Source: an uncultured Bacteroidales bacterium | GTDB taxonomy: Bacteria > Bacteroidota > Bacteroidia > Bacteroidales > Paludibacteraceae | NCBI GenBank assembly: GCA_946184195.1 | Contig: CAMHEP010000049.1 | Coordinates: 1 to 9,921, forward strand | Direction of reading: 5' to 3' | DNA: 9,921 nt | In this document: positions 8,510-9,921 of the stretch, one piece after another | Layout: every line of letters starts with the position of its first letter | Position numbering within the stretch: position 1 is the stretch's first letter | Notes under the pieces: generated by a model | The model's database searches: none | What the model was told of the DNA's origin: nothing | The model's input: only the letters and a program-made list of their open reading frames with translations | Program-made: the position numbers and the translations under genes

Positions 8510-9514
8510 ATGAAAACGAAGATTCAACTCATCCGTCTGCGCGGTCCCAAGGGCATGCAGGCAGACATCACGAACTACGGCGCCAAGATAGTCAGTCTCA
8601 TCGTTCCCGATCAGGAGGACAGGAAGGCAGACGTGGTGCTAGGCTTTTCCACCTTGGAGGAATGGCAACAGAAAGAGACCTATTTCAACGCCGTGATAGG
8701 TCGCTATGCCAACCGTATCAAGGACGGTCGTTTCACGTTGGACGGCAAAGAGTATCAGTTGCCTATCAACAACGGGACGAACTCACTGCATGGTGGTATG
8801 AGCGGCTTCAACGAGAAGCTATGGGAAGTGACGGCACGTGACACTCATGGTGTGACTTTACACTATCGTGCTAAGGATGGCGAAGAATGTTATCCGGGCA
8901 CATTGGATGTCTATGTGACCTATCGTTTGACGTCAGACAATGCCTTGAGTATCTCGTTTGCTGCCAAGACGGATCAGCCCACCATCGTCGGATTCACCAA
9001 CCACGCGTATTTCAACCTGAACGGTGAGACCTCTCCGTCGGTACGCGACCATGTGCTGCAAGTGTTTGCCGATGCTTACACCCCCTTTGACGAGACGGCT
9101 TGCCCGACGGGTGAGATAGTGCCGGTAGAGGGAACACCGATGGATTTCCGTGAGCCGGTCAGAGTGGGTGACCGTATTGACGACCCGTTCTTTGCTCCGG
9201 GCAGGGGCATAGACAACAACTGGGTGCTCCGCAAGACGAAGAAAGACAAAGTGCCCGAGTTGGCAGCAATCGTTCGTGGTGGCGGCAGGACGATGGAGGT
9301 ATGGACAACTATGCCGGGACTGCAAGTATACACCGGCAACTGGGTAGAGGAGAATGTCGGCAAAGGCGGAACCAAGTACTGCCCGCAGAACAGTATCTGT
9401 TTGGAGGCACAGAACTTTCCCGATGCTCCCAACCATACCAACTTCCCCAATGCCGTGCTGCGTCCGGGTGAAATATATGAGGAAAAGACTGTCTATAAGT
9501 TTACGAACGACTAA
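8510..9514 (+). CDS. galM: Aldose 1-epimerase (galactose mutarotase)
   Basis: This enzyme interconverts the beta and alpha anomers of galactose. Beta-galactosidases release the beta form and galactokinase uses the alpha form, so it links glycan breakdown to GalK. The 334-residue protein has the family landmarks: TNYGAKIVSL near 21-30, GRYANRI at 64-70, SLHGG with the expected His94, TNHAYFNL with the expected catalytic acid His165, and ICLEAQNFPDAPNH with the expected base Glu299. GLQVYTGNW precedes the latter. It has no signal peptide, so it acts in the cytoplasm, in contrast to periplasmic mutarotases of some other bacteria. It lies 48 bases after galK, with no terminator between, and uses the ATG at 8510. 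Substrate (galactose rather than glucose) is inferred from the neighbour galK; mutarotases often act on both. Confidence 0.95.
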   Translation: MKTKIQLIRLRGPKGMQADITNYGAKIVSLIVPDQEDRKADVVLGFSTLEEWQQKETYFNAVIGRYANRIKDGRFTLDGKEYQLPINNGTNSLHGGMSGFNEKLWEVTARDTHGVTLHYRAKDGEECYPGTLDVYVTYRLTSDNALSISFAAKTDQPTIVGFTNHAYFNLNGETSPSVRDHVLQVFADAYTPFDETACPTGEIVPVEGTPMDFREPVRVGDRIDDPFFAPGRGIDNNWVLRKTKKDKVPELAAIVRGGGRTMEVWTTMPGLQVYTGNWVEENVGKGGTKYCPQNSICLEAQNFPDAPNHTNFPNAVLRPGEIYEEKTVYKFTND

Positions 9515-9535
9515 ATTAGCAGTTAGTACAGAAAC

Positions 9536-9563
9536 AACAAACAACTAATAACAAACAACTAAT
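9536..9563. repeat. Perfect 14-bp tandem repeat in the leader of the last gene
   Basis: The 14-base unit AACAAACAACTAAT occurs twice without a gap, at 9536-9549 and 9550-9563, and ends 14 bases before the ATG at 9578. It forms an A-rich, structure-poor leader with almost no G, as is common upstream of Bacteroidetes genes that lack a Shine-Dalgarno site. No -7 box (TAnnTTTG) is visible in the 63-base gap. A role in translation or as an operator is possible but not shown. Confidence 0.85.
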
Positions 9564-9577
9564 GTACATTTAACAAC

Positions 9578-9921
9578 ATGAAAAAGATTTTTACTATTGT
9601 AGCAGCCGCCTTAGTGGCTGCCAACCTATTTGCTTATGATCAAGCAACAGAAGGAACCGAGTATTATGGTAGCCAAGTGAAAGCTATCGGTCTGGCAGAC
9701 GGAACGGTGGCTATTAGCGACTACTATCTGCCGGACGGTTCTACCGAGATGTATCTACCCGCTACCGTACAGGTATGGAACGAGGAAGTTATGACAGCCG
9801 AGTACGAGGTATCGCAAGTAGGTTATTGGGACGGCCAGATGTGGGTGAGTGACGGTAGCGATGCTAACGCCATCGGTAATGTGACAGCCGTCTATGTAGC
9901 CGAAGGCATCAAGACTATCAA
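9578..9921 (+). CDS. Secreted protein of unknown function, 3' end outside the window (possibly BspA-like)
   Basis: The frame is open from the ATG at 9578 to the window edge (114 codons). I do not recognise the gene with certainty. Residues 1-19 form a standard secretion signal: two Lys, an Ala/Val-rich core and a likely cut after LFA, before Tyr20. There is no lipobox Cys, so it is periplasmic or exported rather than a lipoprotein. The mature part is acidic and rich in Tyr, Gly and Val (EYYGSQVK, YYLPDGSTEMYLP, GYWDGQMWVSDG), suggesting beta structure. The last visible residues, VTAVYVAEGIKTI at 102-114, resemble the start of a BspA-type leucine-rich repeat (hydrophobic positions around a turn, then G-I-x-x-I), but only one partial repeat is visible. 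It follows galM by 63 bases on the same strand. Whether it belongs to the galactan operon cannot be told. The coding call is firm; the family is a guess. Confidence 0.7.
   Translation, partial: MKKIFTIVAAALVAANLFAYDQATEGTEYYGSQVKAIGLADGTVAISDYYLPDGSTEMYLPATVQVWNEEVMTAEYEVSQVGYWDGQMWVSDGSDANAIGNVTAVYVAEGIKTI

Larger units (their letters stand above)
1..9514 (+). other. Galactan utilization locus, probable single operon
   Basis: Six genes on one strand are separated by 53, 6, 18, 41 and 48 bases. None of the gaps shows a hairpin with a T tract or a TAnnTTTG promoter box. GH53, the surface lipoprotein, SusC, SusD, GalK and GalM cover cutting, capture, import and first metabolism of galactan-derived galactose. 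The promoter and any regulator would be upstream of the window. Co-transcription past susD is inferred from spacing alone; a promoter of an unrecognised kind before galK or galM remains possible. Confidence 0.7.

Noticed and set aside
8933..9544. A 203-codon open frame on the minus strand
   Set aside because: It lies opposite galM, which has all its catalytic residues in the + frame. The antisense product shows no recognisable family, and its length follows from the codon bias of the real gene.
1..9921. A wholly new biological system in this window
   Set aside because: Six of the seven genes belong to well-known families with intact motifs and make a coherent galactan utilization pathway. 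Only the last, incomplete gene is unexplained.

Overview
The window looks like part of a polysaccharide utilization locus (PUL) from a member of the Bacteroidales, most likely a Prevotellaceae relative; the genus is an inference. The evidence is a SusC/SusD pair, two lipoproteins with Bacteroidetes-type signal peptides, A-rich leaders without Shine-Dalgarno sites before most genes, and a BspA-like look to the last, incomplete protein. All seven genes are on the + strand and are tightly packed. No gap exceeds 63 bases, so no stretch of 300 bases lacks a gene. No RNA gene, insertion sequence, CRISPR array or convincing terminator was seen.

Layout: (1) 1-1248, the 3' part of a GH53 endo-beta-1,4-galactanase whose start lies outside the window; (2) 1302-2654, a surface lipoprotein in the SusE/SusF or glycan-binding-protein position; (3) 2661-5723, a SusC-like TonB-dependent transporter; (4) 5742-7256, a SusD-like glycan-binding lipoprotein; (5) 7298-8461, galactokinase (galK); (6) 8510-9514, aldose 1-epimerase (galM); (7) 9578 to the window edge, the start of a secreted protein of unknown function, possibly a leucine-rich-repeat protein.

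Together the genes outline one pathway. GH53 cuts beta-1,4-galactan (pectic galactan or type I arabinogalactan) at or near the cell surface. The surface lipoproteins and the SusCD pair capture the oligosaccharides and import them into the periplasm. Galactose released there would be taken up, converted to the alpha anomer by GalM and phosphorylated by GalK to enter the Leloir pathway. Three parts of the pathway are not in the window and must lie elsewhere: a beta-galactosidase (for example GH2) to finish the oligosaccharides, an inner-membrane galactose transporter, and a regulator (HTCS or other).

The window is mostly a well-understood type of locus, and I do not see a wholly new system. The points worth a second look are the fusion of galK/galM to the end of a galactan PUL without a sugar permease, the placement of the surface lipoprotein gene before susC, a strong Shine-Dalgarno site only before susD, a perfect 14-bp tandem repeat in the leader of the last gene, and that unidentified last gene.
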